Assembly (NCBI RefSeq): GCF_014750685.1
Contig: NZ_JAAXGE010000009.1
Location: 62,001 to 126,000 of the forward strand
Length of the DNA: 64,000 nt
Reading direction: 5' to 3'
Source: Bacteroides sp. GM023
Lineage (GTDB): Bacteria > Bacteroidota > Bacteroidia > Bacteroidales > Bacteroidaceae
How positions within the stretch are numbered: position 1 is the first letter of the stretch; each line of letters starts with the position of its first letter. Position numbers and translations under genes: made by a program. Positions 16,319 to 25,849 of the stretch are shown one piece after another. The notes beneath the pieces were generated by a model. The model saw only the letters and a list, made by a program, of their open reading frames with translations. It made no database searches and had not been told where the DNA came from.

Positions 16319-17086
16319 TTATTTAATTATACCACGTTCTGAATTACGGATGAAGTCGATGATGTAGTCGATTTCAGGACTCTTCTCGAATTCATCTTCA
16401 ATTTTCTTTAATGCTTCTGTCGTGTTCAATCCACTTTGGTAGATGATACGATAGGCATTGTGAATACTTTCAATCACCTCATTGGTAAAACCACGACGAC
16501 GTAAGCCGATAATGTTGATTCCGCTGAAAGCGATTGGTTCGCGTCCTGCAATAATGTAAGGAGGAATGTCCTTGCTGAAACGAGAACCACCTTGAATCAT
16601 TACATAGCTGCCCACATGACAGAATTGATGCATTAGTACGCCGCCACTAATAATAGCGTTATCATCAATTACGATTTCACCGGCCATCTTGGTAGAGTTA
16701 CCAATGATGCATCCGTTACCGACCAAAGCATCATGTGCTACGTGCACGCTTTCCATCAGTAAGTTGTTATTTCCCACAATCGTGCGCCCTTTAGCTGCCG
16801 TACCACGGTTAATTGTCACGTTCTCGCGAATCAGGTTATTGTCTCCGATTTCGGCTGTTGAATCTTCCCCTTGAAATTTGAGGTCCTGCGGAATAGCCCC
16901 GATGACAGCACCCGGAAAAATAGTATTTCCGTTACCAATACGTGAACCAAATAAAATGTTGGCATTAGCCATAATTTTATTGTTGTCGCCGATAACCACG
17001 TTTTTATCTATAAATACAAAAGGCGCAATTTCTACATTTTCCCCGATTTTAGCTTCGGGGTGAATATACGCTAAAGGACTTATCAT
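16319..17086 (-). CDS. lpxA: UDP-N-acetylglucosamine acyltransferase
   Basis: First enzyme of lipid A synthesis; it transfers a 3-hydroxyacyl chain from ACP to UDP-GlcNAc. The 255-aa protein is a left-handed beta-helix of hexapeptide repeats (IGDNN, VIGAIPQDLKF) with the catalytic histidine in ESVHVAHDA (His118, equivalent to E. coli His125), then a C-terminal helical domain (LRRRGF). I start at the second Met (MISPLAY), which matches the family's normal N-terminus; an in-frame ATG at 17098 adds MENQ. It lies 7-19 nt after lpxC-fabZ, in one operon with lpxD. Confidence 0.95.
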   Translation of the reverse strand: MISPLAYIHPEAKIGENVEIAPFVFIDKNVVIGDNNKIMANANILFGSRIGNGNTIFPGAVIGAIPQDLKFQGEDSTAEIGDNNLIRENVTINRGTAAKGRTIVGNNNLLMESVHVAHDALVGNGCIIGNSTKMAGEIVIDDNAIISGGVLMHQFCHVGSYVMIQGGSRFSKDIPPYIIAGREPIAFSGINIIGLRRRGFTNEVIESIHNAYRIIYQSGLNTTEALKKIEDEFEKSPEIDYIIDFIRNSERGIIK

Positions 17087-17105
17087 TTGATTTTCCAATT
17101 GTTAA

Positions 17106-18491
17106 TTACTTATTTTTTACTATTTGTGCCATAAATTCAGCTTCGCAAACTACTTTTTCCCCAACGAATGCGTAGCCTTTCATTGTGGATATACCACGAC
17201 GGATAGGTGCTAATAATTCCACACGGAATGTCAGTGTATCTCCCGGCACAACTTTCTGGCGGAACTTCACACCGTCTATCTTCATAAAATAAGTAGAGTA
17301 ACGCTCCGGTTCGTCAACAGAGTTGAGAACAAGCAAACCACCTACTTGTGCCATTGCCTCTACTTGAAGCACGCCCGGCATAACGGGTTCTTGTGGAAAA
17401 TGTCCTTGGAAGAAAGGCTCATTGGCAGTAATATTTTTTACACCTACTATATAGTTGGCACCAATTTCAATCACTTTATCTACCAGTTGGAAAGGATAAC
17501 GGTGCGGCAATAGTTCGCGGATACGGTTTACATCCATCACCGGTTCACGGTTACAATCATAGCTTGGTGCCTGAATATCGTGCAAACGAATTTCTTTCCG
17601 CATCTGACGGGCAAACTTGTTGTTAATAGTATGTCCGGGACGGGTAGCGATGATACGCCCTTTAATCGGCTTGCCGATTAAAGCAAGGTCGCCGATAACA
17701 TCCAGTAATTTGTGACGGGCGCATTCATTCGCCCAAACCAACGGTTTGTGGTTGATGTATCCTAATTCGTCGGCATTCATGTGAGGAACTCCCATAACGT
17801 CTGCCAACTGGTCGAAACTTTCCTGTGACATCTTGCGTTCGTAGATTACGATAGCATTGTCCAGGTCGCCCCCTTTAATCAATCCCGCAGAGAGCAGCGG
17901 TTCTATTTCGCGAACAAAGACGAATGTACGGCTGGCAGCCACTTCGTCTTTGAATTTATGCATGTCTTCAAGTGTAGCAAACTGATTCGGGATAATGGTC
18001 GAATCATAAGAAACCAGTACATTCAGACTGAAATTTTCGTCCGGCAATACAATGATGGAAGAACCTGTCGATTCGTCACGGAATTCAATCTTTGACTTGA
18101 TGATATAAAAGTCCTTGACAGCATTCTGTTCTACTGTTCCTACACGTTCTATTTCTTGTACATAATATTGTGCACTACCATCTAAAATCGGAAACTCCGG
18201 GCCGTTTACCTGAATAAGGCAGTTATCAATGCCCAATGCGTAAAGGGCTGCCATACCATGTTCAACGGTGCTTACTTTGACTCCATTCTTCGACAACACA
18301 GTACCACGGGTGGTTTCTGTCACGTTGTCGGCTACTGCATCGATAGTTGGTTGTCCTTCTACGTCAATACGCTGGATTTTGTATCCATGATTGTCCGGAG
18401 CAGGATTAAATGTTACAGTGAGATCAAGTCCAGTGTGAAGACCTTTCCCGCTCAGTGAAAAGCTATCTTTCAGCGTTTTTTGTTTCAGCAT
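17106..18491 (-). CDS. Bifunctional LpxC-FabZ
   Basis: A 461-aa fusion typical of Bacteroidetes. Residues 1-300 are LpxC, the zinc deacetylase that commits UDP-3-O-acyl-GlcNAc to lipid A, with metal ligands His78, His260 and Asp264 (HKLLD) and the GKGLHTG segment. Residues about 318-461 are FabZ, a hot-dog-fold 3-hydroxyacyl-ACP dehydratase, with PHRYPFQLVD, the catalytic GHFP (His364) and Glu378. The fusion ties lipid A synthesis to hydroxyacyl supply. It lies 11 nt after lpxD and 7-19 nt before lpxA. Confidence 0.96.
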   Translation of the reverse strand: MLKQKTLKDSFSLSGKGLHTGLDLTVTFNPAPDNHGYKIQRIDVEGQPTIDAVADNVTETTRGTVLSKNGVKVSTVEHGMAALYALGIDNCLIQVNGPEFPILDGSAQYYVQEIERVGTVEQNAVKDFYIIKSKIEFRDESTGSSIIVLPDENFSLNVLVSYDSTIIPNQFATLEDMHKFKDEVAASRTFVFVREIEPLLSAGLIKGGDLDNAIVIYERKMSQESFDQLADVMGVPHMNADELGYINHKPLVWANECARHKLLDVIGDLALIGKPIKGRIIATRPGHTINNKFARQMRKEIRLHDIQAPSYDCNREPVMDVNRIRELLPHRYPFQLVDKVIEIGANYIVGVKNITANEPFFQGHFPQEPVMPGVLQVEAMAQVGGLLVLNSVDEPERYSTYFMKIDGVKFRQKVVPGDTLTFRVELLAPIRRGISTMKGYAFVGEKVVCEAEFMAQIVKNK

Positions 18492-18502
18492 TGGCTATTT
18501 AT

Positions 18503-19543
18503 TTACTTATTTAATAGTTGTTTTAATTCTTCGATTTCCTTGCGCAGGTTACGCAGTTCTTTCTGCATGTCAGGCAAGCTTCTTTGTGCGATAGATGATT
18601 TGAAATATTGTTTTAACTCCATAGGAGGGGTACCAATGAGCTGGCTACCGGACTTGATATCTCCCGGTACGCCTGATTGTGCGCCCAAGCCTACTTTATC
18701 TCCTATTTTCGAGTGTCCGGCAATACCTACCTGCCCGCCAATCATACACCATTCTCCCACTTTGGTAGAACCGGCGATACCGGCTTGTGCAGCCATTACG
18801 GTATGCGAACCGATCTCGTCATTATGGGCTATTTGTATCAGGTTATCCAATTTGACACCACTATGTACTACCGTAGCTCCCATTGTAGCACGGTCTACAC
18901 AGGTATTGGCACCTATATCTACTTTATCTTCCAGAATAACAATTCCGATTTGAGGAATCTTATCGTATCCGTTCGGAGTAGGGGCGAAACCGAATCCGTC
19001 GGCTCCGATTACCGCACCCGAGTGCAGGATACATTCGTTGCCTATGCGGCAATCATGATAAACATTTACATTTGAGTAGAGCAGGCAACTGTTGCCTATC
19101 TTTACTCCGTCTCCAACAAAAGTATGTGGATAAATTTGAGTATTATCTCCGATCACGGCGTTTTCGCCAATGTAGGCAAAAGCACCTATATATACGTTCT
19201 CACCAATCTTGGCACTGGAGGCAACAAATGCTAATGAATCGATACCCTGTTTTTTAGGTTTGCTCATTTCATAAAGGTTGAGCAATTTTGCCAGGCTTTC
19301 GTATGCATTGTCTACTTTGATAAGGGTCGTTTTAATTTCGTGTTCAGGAGTGAAGTCCTTATTAACCAGGACAATGCTAGATTGTGTCTCGTAGATGTAA
19401 GGTGTATATTTGGGATTTGACAGGAAAGAAATTGCTCCGGGCATTCCCTCTTCAATTTTAGCGAATGTGTGTACCGTAGCGTTTTCGTCTCCAATGATTT
19501 CCCCTTGGATAAATGCTGCAATTTGCTTAGCCGAGAACTCCAT
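18503..19543 (-). CDS. lpxD: UDP-3-O-acylglucosamine N-acyltransferase
   Basis: Adds the second 3-hydroxyacyl chain, on the 2-amino group, in lipid A synthesis. The 346-aa protein has the LpxD N-terminal uridine-binding domain (1-100, with SFLSNPKY), a hexapeptide-repeat beta-helix with GADGFGF (180-186) and catalytic His240 in QIAHND, and a C-terminal helix. Length is normal. It heads the lpxD, lpxC-fabZ, lpxA order, with 11 nt to lpxC-fabZ; 82 nt with a weak hairpin separate it from the HD gene. Confidence 0.96.
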   Translation of the reverse strand: MEFSAKQIAAFIQGEIIGDENATVHTFAKIEEGMPGAISFLSNPKYTPYIYETQSSIVLVNKDFTPEHEIKTTLIKVDNAYESLAKLLNLYEMSKPKKQGIDSLAFVASSAKIGENVYIGAFAYIGENAVIGDNTQIYPHTFVGDGVKIGNSCLLYSNVNVYHDCRIGNECILHSGAVIGADGFGFAPTPNGYDKIPQIGIVILEDKVDIGANTCVDRATMGATVVHSGVKLDNLIQIAHNDEIGSHTVMAAQAGIAGSTKVGEWCMIGGQVGIAGHSKIGDKVGLGAQSGVPGDIKSGSQLIGTPPMELKQYFKSSIAQRSLPDMQKELRNLRKEIEELKQLLNK

Positions 19544-19573
19544 GTCTTTAATTTAAAATTTAATTAGTTCACA

Positions 19574-19608
19574 AATAACGGACTTTTTTTTCAGATTTCC
19601 GTGTTATT
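19574..19608 (-). other. Weak hairpin between HD and lpxD genes
   Basis: AATAACGGA (19574-19582) pairs with TCCGTGTTATT (19598-19608) with a 2-nt bulge. No U-tract directly follows on the minus strand; it may only reduce read-through into lpxD. Confidence 0.35.
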
Positions 19609-19625
19609 GCATGAATATTTTATAC

Positions 19626-20855
19626 TTATCTATGTAATCTCTGGTAGCAGAGATAGTATTTCTTTACCTTTTTGGACAATAACGAGATATTCAACATGTC
19701 CGATGCTTCGGCAATATTTTTGATAGTGCCGTCTTTGTAGATAATGTCAATACTGTCATCTGCCGGGTCGTACATATTCTTTTCGATGCTGGGGGTAGAG
19801 ACAAAATAGTTCGCTTCGGAAAGTGTTATGCCTAATTGCTGGCTGATTTGCAAAGTTAATTCTTTTTTTCTGTCTTCACTAATCGGTTCCGACGAAATTT
19901 CCACTTTAAAGATATTTCGGTTAATCATTCCCATGCTTAAAGTGGAAAGAACCTTGTCGGTATGGGTACTCCATACTTTCAGGGCCGTCCATATATCGTT
20001 ATCATCCAGTTGTACAAAGTTCTCCAGACAATCGGGGTTGTTGTAGAACTCTTCGGGAGTGATATCTTTGTAAAGGAAAAAACGCAATGCGGGTGATGCG
20101 AACAGCTCCACTCCCTGCGAAGCCAGTTCTTTGGCGCGCAAAAGGGTACTGATAAGCATCTTTTCGTAGGCTACCGAAGTCTTGTGCAGATATACCTGCC
20201 AATACATCAGGCGACGTGCCGTGAGGAAGTTCTCGATGGAGTAGATTCCTTTGGATTCGATGACAAGGCGGTCGTCTGCCACATCAAGCATCTTGATGAT
20301 TCGTGCCGAGCCGATGTTTCCTTCCGTAACTCCCGTATAGAAACTGTCACGACGGAGATAATCAAGCCTGTCCATATCCAACTGACCGCTGACAAGCTGA
20401 TGCAGGAAGCGTTTCGGATACTCGTCCTTGAAGATTTGAATGGCAAGGCTAAGCTGACCGTTCATTTCTTTGTTCATCCGTTCCATTAGCATAATGGAAA
20501 TCTCTTCGTGGGGAATTCCTTTAACAATGGTGTCTTCCAGTACATGAGAGAAAGGGCCGTGTCCAATGTCATGCAGCAGAATGGCAGCCTGTACAGCTTC
20601 CGCTTCACTGTCGAAGATGAAATTACCTTTGGAAGCCAGTTGTGTGATTGCTTCGCTCATCAGGTAGAAAGCACCCAGGGAGTGTTGGAAACGGGTATGC
20701 TGCGCACCGGGATATACCACAGACGATAGCCCTACCTGCTTGATACGGGTAAGGCGCTGCAAAAGGGGATGCCGTACTATATCGTACAGCAACCCCTTCG
20801 GAATATTGATAAACCCGAATACCGGGTCGTTGATTATCTTTCTTTCGTGAGACAT
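19626..20855 (-). CDS. HD-domain phosphohydrolase
   Basis: A 409-aa HD-superfamily protein of the YdhJ/SAMHD1-like group. Metal ligands are visible: the HTRFQHSLG segment (His53 to His58), HDIGHG (His95, Asp96) and a later Asp in QLDMDRLDYL. Related proteins hydrolyse dNTPs or nucleotide second messengers; the substrate here is not readable. It starts 29 nt after the pyrF stop, so the two are probably co-transcribed, and it precedes lpxD. Confidence 0.85.
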   Translation of the reverse strand: MSHERKIINDPVFGFINIPKGLLYDIVRHPLLQRLTRIKQVGLSSVVYPGAQHTRFQHSLGAFYLMSEAITQLASKGNFIFDSEAEAVQAAILLHDIGHGPFSHVLEDTIVKGIPHEEISIMLMERMNKEMNGQLSLAIQIFKDEYPKRFLHQLVSGQLDMDRLDYLRRDSFYTGVTEGNIGSARIIKMLDVADDRLVIESKGIYSIENFLTARRLMYWQVYLHKTSVAYEKMLISTLLRAKELASQGVELFASPALRFFLYKDITPEEFYNNPDCLENFVQLDDNDIWTALKVWSTHTDKVLSTLSMGMINRNIFKVEISSEPISEDRKKELTLQISQQLGITLSEANYFVSTPSIEKNMYDPADDSIDIIYKDGTIKNIAEASDMLNISLLSKKVKKYYLCYQRLHR

Positions 20856-20884
20856 TCGTTTCTTTTAGAGATTTTGTTTTCTTT

Positions 20885-21709
20885 TCAGAGAATTGCTTTG
20901 AGCTGTTCGGCCATTTGTGCCTGTACTTCTTGTGCGGCGGTGCGGGCAGCTTCAGCAAATTTTTCCGTTTTGTCCACGTAGATTATACCACGGGATGAGT
21001 TAACAATTAATCCGCAAGTACTGTTCATTCCATATTTACAAACTTCTTCGAGTGAGCCACCTTGAGCGCCGACACCAGGAACAAGAAGGAAGTGATTGGG
21101 AACAATCTTACGAATATCCTCGAAAGCGCGTCCCTGCGTTGCGCCTACCACATACATCATGCAGTCGTCGCTTGCCCATTCCTGTGATTTGCGCAGTACT
21201 TTTTCAAACAAACGTTCACCGTTCGCGTCTTCTGTCAATTGGAAGTCATGAGAACCTTTGTTGGATGTCAAAGCTAATAATATAACCCATTTTCCTTCAT
21301 AAGTAAGGAATGGAGTAACACTGTCCTCACCCATATAAGGAGCTACTGTGACAGAGTCGATATTCAGTTCTTCGAAGAATGTACGGGCATACATGGCGGA
21401 AGTGTTTCCGATATCGCCACGTTTTGCATCGGCAATGATGAACTGGTCGGGATAATTATCTTTGATGTATTTTACTGTCTTTTCAAACGCAATCCATCCT
21501 TTTACACCCATGCTTTCATAAAAAGCCAGGTTCGGTTTGTAGGCGATACACAAATCTGCTGTTGCATCGATGATTGCTTTGTTGAATGTAAAGATAGGGT
21601 CTTCTTCTTTCAACAGATGTTCCGGGATTTTCTTGATGTCGGTATCAAGTCCTACGCAAAGGAATGATTTTTTGCGTTTTATGTTTTCAAATAATTGTTG
21701 CTTATCCAT
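20885..21709 (-). CDS. pyrF: Orotidine 5'-phosphate decarboxylase (type 2)
   Basis: Converts OMP to UMP, the last step of de novo pyrimidine synthesis. The 274-aa length and motifs place it in the longer type 2 subfamily: CVGLDTD near residue 18 and the catalytic DAKRGD at 94-99 (Lys96). The phosphate-binding VPGVGAQGG lies near the C-terminus. It follows prfA by 66 nt and precedes the HD gene by 29 nt. Confidence 0.96.
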   Translation of the reverse strand: MDKQQLFENIKRKKSFLCVGLDTDIKKIPEHLLKEEDPIFTFNKAIIDATADLCIAYKPNLAFYESMGVKGWIAFEKTVKYIKDNYPDQFIIADAKRGDIGNTSAMYARTFFEELNIDSVTVAPYMGEDSVTPFLTYEGKWVILLALTSNKGSHDFQLTEDANGERLFEKVLRKSQEWASDDCMMYVVGATQGRAFEDIRKIVPNHFLLVPGVGAQGGSLEEVCKYGMNSTCGLIVNSSRGIIYVDKTEKFAEAARTAAQEVQAQMAEQLKAIL

Positions 21710-21775
21710 CTTGTTATTTACTATTATGCGATTTACTATTTACAATTTAAAGCCCCGCTCTCAACTTTCTATTTT

Positions 21776-22888
21776 CTACAACTCACTTTCTTTCAATCTT
21801 TCCGCATTTTCTGCCACAATCAGGTGGTCGATGCAGTCTTGGATATCTCCGTCCATGAAAGCAGCAAGATTGTAAATTGTATAGTTGATACGATGGTCGG
21901 TGATACGTCCTTGTGGATAGTTGTAAGTGCGGATTTTAGCCGAACGGTCTCCGGTTGATACCATTGTCTTACGCTTGGAAGCAATGTCGTCGATATACTT
22001 TTGATGTTCTTTGTCGTAGATAAACGTACGGAGACGGGCCAATGCACGTTCTTTATTTTTCGGTTGGTCGCGTGTTTCGGTACATTCAATCAGGATTTCT
22101 TCGGCGATACCTGTATTCGGGTTCTTCCATATATAGCGCAGGCGCACTCCGGATTCTACCTTATTTACGTTCTGTCCGCCGGCACCGCCGCTTCGGAAAG
22201 TATCCCATTTGATTTCACCTTCATTGATGACTACATCGAATTCTTCCGCTTCGGGAAGTACAGCTACTGAAGCTGCTGAAGTATGTACGCGCCCTTGAGT
22301 TTCTGTGGCAGGAACACGCTGTACACGATGTACGCCCGATTCATATTTCAAGATTCCGTAAACATTGTCACCTGTGACGCTGCAAACTACTTCCTTGAAG
22401 CCACCGGCTGTTCCTTCGTTTGCATTGGACACTTCCATCTTCCAGCCTTTTGTCTCACAGAATTTAGCATACATACGGAAAAGGTCACCGGCAAAGATAG
22501 CGGCTTCGTCACCGCCTGCACCACCACGAATTTCAAGAATTGCATTCTTACTGTCTTGCGGGTCGGCAGGAACAAGCATCAGTTTGATTTCTTCTTCCAA
22601 TACAGGAAGGCGTTCCTGACTATTGTCCATCTCTTCCTTTGCCATTTCACGCATTTCGGCATCCGACTCATTGGACAGAATATTTTTGGCTTCTTCAATG
22701 TTGCCCAACAATTGGATATATTCCTTACGGGCTTTCATTAAATCATCCAGTTCCTTATATTCCTTAGTCAGTTTAACATAACGCTTTTGGTCGGCAATTA
22801 CTGACGGGTCAGTGATAAGGGTTGATATTTCTTCAAAACGGGCTACAAGACCGTCTAATTTTTCTAATATGGTACTGTTATCTGCCAT
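21776..22888 (-). CDS. prfA: Peptide chain release factor 1
   Basis: Recognises UAA and UAG stop codons and triggers peptide release on the ribosome. The 370-aa protein has the RF1 decoding tripeptide PAT (193-195) and the peptidyl-hydrolysis motif GGQ (237-239, in GGAGGQNVNK). Its start is 3 nt after the purM stop, so it is co-transcribed with purM. Confidence 0.97.
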   Translation of the reverse strand: MADNSTILEKLDGLVARFEEISTLITDPSVIADQKRYVKLTKEYKELDDLMKARKEYIQLLGNIEEAKNILSNESDAEMREMAKEEMDNSQERLPVLEEEIKLMLVPADPQDSKNAILEIRGGAGGDEAAIFAGDLFRMYAKFCETKGWKMEVSNANEGTAGGFKEVVCSVTGDNVYGILKYESGVHRVQRVPATETQGRVHTSAASVAVLPEAEEFDVVINEGEIKWDTFRSGGAGGQNVNKVESGVRLRYIWKNPNTGIAEEILIECTETRDQPKNKERALARLRTFIYDKEHQKYIDDIASKRKTMVSTGDRSAKIRTYNYPQGRITDHRINYTIYNLAAFMDGDIQDCIDHLIVAENAERLKESEL

Positions 22889-22891
22889 TCT

Positions 22892-24058
22892 TTAATATCT
22901 GAATTCTCCGAACTCGCTCTTAATAATTAATTCCGTATTGTCACATTCTTCAACGCGTCCTACAATTTGCGCCGGGATACCGAATGATTCGGAGATAGCG
23001 ATAACTTCAGCTGCATGCTCGGGTGACAGATAAACTTCAAGACGGTGTCCCATATTGAATACTTTGTACATTTCTGCCCAATCAGTACCGCTTTGCTCTT
23101 GAATAGTCTTGAACAACGGAGGAACAGGGAAAAGATTGTCTTTTACTACACGGACGTTTTCAACAAAGTGAAGCACTTTGGTCTGCGCACCGCCTGAGCA
23201 GTGAACCATTCCGTGGATTTCAGGGCGTAATGCATCCAGCAATTTCTTCACTACCGGTGCATAAGTACGGGTAGGAGAGAGTATTAACTTACCTGCATCA
23301 ATCGGGGAATCTTCTACGCTATCCGTTAATTTTAGATTTCCTGAATAAACCAATTCTTCGGGAACTGCTGCATCATAGCTTTCCGGGTATTTTTCAGCAA
23401 GATATTTGCCGAATACATCGTGACGGGCACTTGTCAGACCATTGCTGCCCATGCCGCCGTTATATTCTTTCTCGTAAGTAGCTTGTCCGTAAGAAGCAAG
23501 ACCAACGATTACGTCGCCCGGACGGATATTGGCATTGTCAATAACGTCTGAACGTTTCATGCGGCAAGTTACAGTAGAATCAACAATGATGGTGCGTACC
23601 AAGTCGCCGACGTCAGCCGTTTCACCACCGGTTGCATATACGCCTACACCCATTTCGCGGAGTTCGGCAAGTAATTCGTCTGTTCCGTTAATGATGGCGG
23701 AGATGACTTCTCCCGTGATTAATAACTTGTTGCGTCCGATTGTTGAAGAAACAAGAATGTTGTCTACAGCGCCTACACAAAGCAAGTCGTCGATATTCAT
23801 AATCAAAGCATCCTGGGCAATTCCTTTCCAAACAGACAAGTCGCCTGTTTCTTTCCAGTACATATAAGCGAGGGAAGATTTGGTTCCGGCGCCGTCGGCA
23901 TGCATGATATTACAATATTCCGGGTCACCTCCCAATATATCGGGAATAATTTTGCAGAATGCTTTCGGGAAAATTCCTTTGTCGATGTTCTTGATGGCGT
24001 TGTGCACATCTTCTTTTGATGCGCTTACTCCACGCATCATGTATCGTTGATTACTCAT
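22892..24058 (-). CDS. purM: Phosphoribosylformylglycinamidine cyclo-ligase
   Basis: AIR synthase, an ATP-dependent ring-closing step of purine synthesis. The 388-aa protein has the PurM-fold motifs: HADGAGTKSSLAY near residue 53, a GGETADVGD segment (about 142-150) and a GLASYGQ strand. It is longer than E. coli PurM (345 aa) and belongs to the Bacteroidetes form. It has a promoter at 24088-24118 and heads the purM-prfA-pyrF-HD run. Confidence 0.93.
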   Translation of the reverse strand: MSNQRYMMRGVSASKEDVHNAIKNIDKGIFPKAFCKIIPDILGGDPEYCNIMHADGAGTKSSLAYMYWKETGDLSVWKGIAQDALIMNIDDLLCVGAVDNILVSSTIGRNKLLITGEVISAIINGTDELLAELREMGVGVYATGGETADVGDLVRTIIVDSTVTCRMKRSDVIDNANIRPGDVIVGLASYGQATYEKEYNGGMGSNGLTSARHDVFGKYLAEKYPESYDAAVPEELVYSGNLKLTDSVEDSPIDAGKLILSPTRTYAPVVKKLLDALRPEIHGMVHCSGGAQTKVLHFVENVRVVKDNLFPVPPLFKTIQEQSGTDWAEMYKVFNMGHRLEVYLSPEHAAEVIAISESFGIPAQIVGRVEECDNTELIIKSEFGEFRY

Positions 24059-24087
24059 GAGTTATAGAATTATTTTGTATACGGCTG

Positions 24088-24118
24088 CAAAAGTACTGCT
24101 TTTTTTTCGTACAGCCAA
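24088..24118 (-). promoter_or_regulatory. Promoter of the purM run
   Basis: On the minus strand TTG (24116-24118) lies 20 nt before TACTTTTG (24088-24095), about 30 nt before the purM ATG. Confidence 0.65.
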
Positions 24119-24133
24119 CTATCTTAATAGAAA

Positions 24134-24193
24134 TGCCGCTGACTAATAAAGTTTTCGTGTCTAATGAGATACGAACACTTTTAGTCAGCGGCA
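24134..24193 (-). terminator. Long near-perfect hairpin after LemA
   Basis: Arms TGCCGCTGACTAA (24134-24146) and TTAGTCAGCGGCA (24181-24193) are perfectly complementary, and the inner AAAGTTTTCGTGTC/GATACGAACACTTT segments also pair, leaving a 6-nt loop. Only a short, broken T-run follows on the minus strand. It lies 23 nt after the LemA stop. Confidence 0.7.
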
Positions 24194-24215
24194 CAATCTT
24201 TTCAGCAGAGTTTTC

Positions 24216-24797
24216 TTAGAATTCTACTTTAGGCGCTTTTTCGCTACCTTCTTCTGCTTCAAAATATGCTTTCTTGTCGAATCCGAACATTCCTGCAAAG
24301 ATACTCTTAGGGAAACGGCGGATATTAGTATTATAAGCCTGTGCAGCATCATTGAAATTCTTGCGTGCTACATTGATGCGGTTTTCCGTACCTTCCAGTT
24401 GAGCCTGCAATTCAAGGAAATTCTGATTCGCTTTCAAGTCGGGATAACTCTCCGTGATAGCTAATAACTTACCTAAAGCAGAAGTGACGGCACCCTGCGC
24501 TTTCTGATATTGCGCGAGCTTTTCCGGTGTCAGGTCGGCAGCATCCACTTTGATTTGTGTTGCTTGGCTGCGTGCGGCAACAACTCCTTCCAATGTCTCT
24601 TTTTCGTGCGTTGCATACCCTTTGACTGTATTTACCAGGTTGGGAATCAAGTCGGCACGGCGTTGATATTGCGTTTCCACATTCGCCCATTGACCGCTTA
24701 CATTCTCGTCCATAGTAACCAGGCCGTTGTATACACTGACTGCCCAAAAGACAAGGATAGCTACAACGGCTAAGATGATGATAATTGACTTTTTCAT
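24216..24797 (-). CDS. LemA family protein
   Basis: A 193-aa protein with one N-terminal membrane segment (residues 4-22) and a helical domain bearing the LemA signature (NVETQYQRRADLIPNLVNTV at about 41-60, then ESYPDLKANQNF). LemA proteins are membrane-anchored with unknown function. The neighbouring TPM-domain gene, 50 nt upstream, is a frequent partner, and the two form an operon ended by a hairpin at 24134-24193. Confidence 0.94.
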   Translation of the reverse strand: MKKSIIIILAVVAILVFWAVSVYNGLVTMDENVSGQWANVETQYQRRADLIPNLVNTVKGYATHEKETLEGVVAARSQATQIKVDAADLTPEKLAQYQKAQGAVTSALGKLLAITESYPDLKANQNFLELQAQLEGTENRINVARKNFNDAAQAYNTNIRRFPKSIFAGMFGFDKKAYFEAEEGSEKAPKVEF

Positions 24798-24847
24798 GTT
24801 TATTGTTTTTATTGATATTGATAATCTGATTTATTAAATTAGGAGTT

Positions 24848-25777
24848 TTAGAACCGTGAACCGGCACCACCGCCGCCACCCATTCCGCCACCGAAGCTGC
24901 CGCCACTAAAGCCACCACCTCTGCTGCCGCCGAAACTTCCACCAGCCATTCCACCGATGAATGGTCCTCCTCCGCCACCACTACGATGATGATTGTTATT
25001 CTCGTAACTTTGCTGACGGCGTTTTACTTTATTCCCACAATTTGTACAAGTATAAGTAACGTCTTCTACCTTTATGCCATTAAGCCGGGAAATGATTTTG
25101 CTACCACTTCTTTGCAACGTATGTTTTCCGCATTTCGGGCAACGACTTTGCTTGCGTGCGGCAAAGAAAGAAATAGTTCCACCTATTAGACAGAAAAAGA
25201 AGATAGCAAGGAGAACATAAGCTAAACCATCGTTGCCTTCGCCCGAATCGGAAAGGGAATCATTCTCCATAGAACCGTCAAGCCGTTGGCAAGTTGCTTC
25301 CAACCCCGCTACCATTCCTTCGCTCCAATTCCCGTCTTTCAGATAAGGAATCATGTACTTCGTCTGAATCCTCTTGCAGATAGCATCAGGAAGAACTCCT
25401 TCCAATCCATAACCAGTGTAAAACTGGATACAACGCTGGTCGGTAACTAATAAAATAACCAAACCGTTATTTTTGTCCTTCTTTCCTACACCCCATTTAT
25501 TGAGTAGCTGGTGGCAGAAATTGAAGCAATCTTCATCCCCGATAGATGGGACAGCAGCAACTACTGTTTCAATTCCCGTCTGCTGTTCCAAGGCATAAAG
25601 CATTGCATCTATTTTGTTACAAGCAGCCTGTGAAAGTATCCCCGCAGGGTTACAGACATACTGCATTTTATTTTGTAAGTGAACTTTCGGAAGATTATCT
25701 ACCGTATATACTTTCTCTTGAGCCTGTAAGGGTATCAGCAGAAAAGTAAAGATTATAAGTGTGAATATTGATTTCAT
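24848..25777 (-). CDS. TPM-domain (YgcG-like) membrane protein
   Basis: A 309-aa protein: signal peptide (1-19, ending PLQAQ), TPM domain (about 35-165, with GIETVVAAVPS and GLVILLVTDQR), a membrane segment (about 185-207), a zinc-ribbon-like pair CPKC and CTNC (about 216-250), and a Gly/Ser-rich tail. TPM proteins have been linked to photosystem repair and phosphatase activity in plants, but bacterial roles are unclear. It is the first gene of a pair with LemA. Confidence 0.9.
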   Translation of the reverse strand: MKSIFTLIIFTFLLIPLQAQEKVYTVDNLPKVHLQNKMQYVCNPAGILSQAACNKIDAMLYALEQQTGIETVVAAVPSIGDEDCFNFCHQLLNKWGVGKKDKNNGLVILLVTDQRCIQFYTGYGLEGVLPDAICKRIQTKYMIPYLKDGNWSEGMVAGLEATCQRLDGSMENDSLSDSGEGNDGLAYVLLAIFFFCLIGGTISFFAARKQSRCPKCGKHTLQRSGSKIISRLNGIKVEDVTYTCTNCGNKVKRRQQSYENNNHHRSGGGGGPFIGGMAGGSFGGSRGGGFSGGSFGGGMGGGGGAGSRF

Positions 25778-25796
25778 AACAGTCGTTTTACATTTG

Positions 25797-25804
25797 CAAA
25801 GATA
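25797..25804 (-). promoter_or_regulatory. -7 box of TPM-LemA
   Basis: Minus strand TATCTTTG followed by CA, 20 nt before the ATG at 25777; no clear -33 box. Confidence 0.55.
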
Positions 25805-25849
25805 GAAACTTTTTCTGTTATGAATCTAAAACTCCTTGTTATAATAGGT